Source: Pictodentalium vernedei (taxonomy: Eukaryota; Mollusca; Scaphopoda; Dentaliida; Dentaliidae). From it: a DNA stretch of 64,000 nucleotides. The position numbers were made by a program, and so were the translations under genes. Under the pieces are notes generated by a model. That model was not told where the DNA came from. It made no database searches and saw only the letters and a list, made by a program, of their open reading frames with translations. Of this stretch, positions 62,056 to 64,000 are shown in pieces. The stretch is taken from the NCBI GenBank assembly GCA_031216915.1, contig CM062290.1:167853453-167917452 (forward strand), given 5' to 3'. Every line of letters starts with the position of its first letter. The first letter of the stretch is position 1.

Positions 62056-64000
62056 ACCGATGTGGCCCCTAAAAAGGGGTGGGAGGGTGAAACTTAGGAT
62101 TTGAATAATCTTACATTTTAGGGCGCCACCCTATAAGGCCGTTTGTTCCGCGAATTACGGCCAAAGTTACGAGTTTGACCATTTGGTCACTTTTAGGGTC
62201 CAATATGGCCCCTAAAAAGGGGTTGGAGAGTGAACCTTAGGATTTGAATAATCCTGTATTTTAGGGCGCCACCCTAGAAGGCCGTTTGTTCCGCGAATTT
62301 CCGTCAATAATTACAATTTTGACCATTTGGTCACATTTAGGGTCCAATCTGGCCCCTAAAAAGGGGTGGGAGTGTGAACCTTAGGATTGAATAATCTTGG
62401 ATTTTAGGGCGCCACCCTATAACGCCGTGTGTTTGCCGAATTTCGGTCAACAATTACGATTTTGACCTTTTGGTCACTTTTAGGGTCCATTCTGGCCCCT
62501 AAAAAGGGGTGGGAAGGCAAACCTGAGGATTTGAATAATCTTGCATTTTAGGGCGCCACCCTATAACGCCGTTTGTTCCGCGAATTACGGCCAACAGTTA
62601 TGAGTTTGACCATTTGGTCACTTTTAGGGTCCAATATGGCCCCTAAAAAGGGGTTGGAGGGTGAACCTTAGGAGTTGAATGATCTTGTATTTTCGGGCGC
62701 CACTCTATGACGTCGTTTGTTCCGCTAATTTCCATCAATAATTACGATTTTGACCATTTGGTCACTTTTAGGGTCTAATCTGGCCCCTAAAAAGGCGTGG
62801 GAGGGTGAACCTTAGGATTTGAATAATCTTGTATTTTACGGCGCCACCCTATAAGGCCGTTTGTACCGCGAATTACCGTCAATAATTACGATTTTGACCA
62901 TTTGGTCACTTTTAGGGTCCAATCTGGCCCCTAAGAAGGGGTGGGAGGGTGAACCTTAGGATTTGAATAATCTTGTATTTATGGCGCCACACTATAAGGC
63001 CGTTTGTTCCGCGAATTTCCGTCAATAATAACGATTTTGACCATTTGGTCACTTTTAGGGTCCAATCTGGCCCCTAAAAAGGGGTGGGGGTGAACCTTAG
63101 GATTTGAATAATGTTGCATTTTAGGGCGCCACCCTAGAAGGCCGTTTGTTCCGCGAATTACGGCCAACAATTACGATTTTGACCATTTGGTCACTTTTAG
63201 GTTCCAATATGGCCCCTAAAAAGGGGTTGGAGGGTAACCTTAGGATTTGAATGATCTTGTATTTTCGGGTGCCACCCTATGACGCCGTTTGTTCCGGGAA
63301 TTTCCATCAATAATTACGATTTTGACCATTTGGTCACTTTTAGGCTCCAATCTGGCCCCTAAAAAGGGGTGGGAGTGTGAACCTTAGGATTTGAATAATC
63401 TTGTATTTTAGGGCGCCACCCTATAACGCCGTGTGTTCGCCGAATTTCGGTCAATAATCACGATTTTGACCATTTGGTCACTTTTAGGGTCCAATCTGGC
63501 CCCTAAAAAGGGGTGGGAGGGCGAACCTTAGGAATTGAATAATCTTGCATTTTAGGGCGCCACCCTATAACGCCGTTTGTTCCGCGAATTACGGCCAACA
63601 GTTACGAGTTTGGCCATTTGGTCACTTTTAGGGTCCAATATGGCCCCTAAAAGGGGTTGGAGGGGGAACCTTAGGATTTGAATGATCTTGTATTTTTGGG
63701 CGCCACCCTATGACGCCGTTTGTTCTGCGATTTTCATCAATAATTACGATTTTGACCATTTGGTCACCTTTAGGGTCCAATCTGGCCCCTAAAAAGGAGT
63801 GGGAGGGTGAACCTTTGGATTTGAATAATCTTGTATTTTCGGGCGCCACCCTATGACGCCGTTTGTTCCGCGAATTTCCATCAATAATTACGATTTTGAC
63901 CATTTGGTCACTTTAAGGGTCCAATCTGGCCCCTAAAAAGGGATGGGAGGGTGAACCTTTGGATTTGAATAATCTTGTATTTTCGGGCGCCACCCTATGA
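62056..64000. repeat. 144-bp satellite, array 2, at least 13.5 copies
   Basis: Same monomer and orientation as 36990-42690. It starts mid-unit at GATGTGGCCCCTAAAAAGGGG and runs off the window end. It carries the same sub-variants, including the CCCCTAAGAAGGGG higher-order block near 62929-63350. Confidence 0.97.

Noticed and set aside
38365-63170. Three near-identical 63-residue minus-strand frames
   Set aside because: They mark higher-order blocks of the 144-bp satellite, which happen to lack stops.

Overview
This 64 kb window is intergenic, repeat-dense animal DNA. I recognise no intact host gene. Animal-type SINEs with Pol III promoter heads, a non-LTR retrotransposon, a Gypsy-type LTR fossil, hAT transposases, piggyBac-like and mariner-like MITEs, and satellites with 144-182 bp monomers point to an invertebrate metazoan. 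Tandem arrays ending in a GACGGACGG tract plus a terminal hairpin resemble Helentron/HINE or 'Pearl'-type elements of bivalves, so a marine lophotrochozoan is my best guess. That is an inference only; amphioxus or an ambulacrarian is not excluded.

Layout. 1-5.35 kb: two satellite-bearing elements that end in hairpins, the second interrupted by a 790-bp TIR element. 5.6-8.0 kb: a hAT-like element, then a SINE split by a 902-bp TIR element. 8.5-10.1 kb: a chain of alternating inverted repeats. 11.5-16.06 kb: a TIR element (B) whose left TIR is split by a 2.49-kb hAT-like element (A); A holds three tRNA-like palindromes. 17.03-21.40 kb: element E, whose two TIRs are built from 182-bp satellite units. 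21.7-22.6 kb: a mariner-like element. 23.6-29.3 kb: element F, with 21-bp satellite arrays in both arms, and element C (25.93-28.56 kb) inserted in one of them. 31.6-35.75 kb (minus strand): the 3' part of a LINE and the pol/3' LTR side of a Gypsy-type fossil, ending at an assembly gap. 37.0-42.7 kb: a 144-bp satellite with higher-order structure. 42.9-45.76 kb: a decayed hAT transposase containing a 5S-headed SINE. 45.76-52.18 kb: element D, related to C, with about 1.4-kb TIRs and a small minus-strand set of reading frames. 54.5-56.3 kb (plus strand): the 5' part of a LINE and the 5' LTR/gag side of a Gypsy-type fossil. 56.3-60.4 kb: a second 21-bp satellite and a large inverted repeat (H) with a matching open frame in each arm, cut by a second gap. 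62.06 kb to the end: the 144-bp satellite again, in the same orientation.

Three themes stand out. First, elements C and D share GTAGTATGTC termini, near-8-bp target duplications, and long TIRs that conserve a dense cluster of animal promoter motifs (TGACGTCA, CACGTGAC, an RFX-like X-box, GCGCATGCGC and GCCGCCATCTTGG). Second, inverted-repeat elements (E, F, D) repeatedly carry satellites inside their TIRs, as if transposons were seeding tandem arrays. Third, the LINE and LTR fragments at 31.9-35.7 kb and 54.5-56.3 kb fit as two oppositely oriented parts of one nested insertion, which implies either a roughly 20-kb inversion or a scaffold error at the gap. All calls come from reading the sequence; no search or alignment was run.
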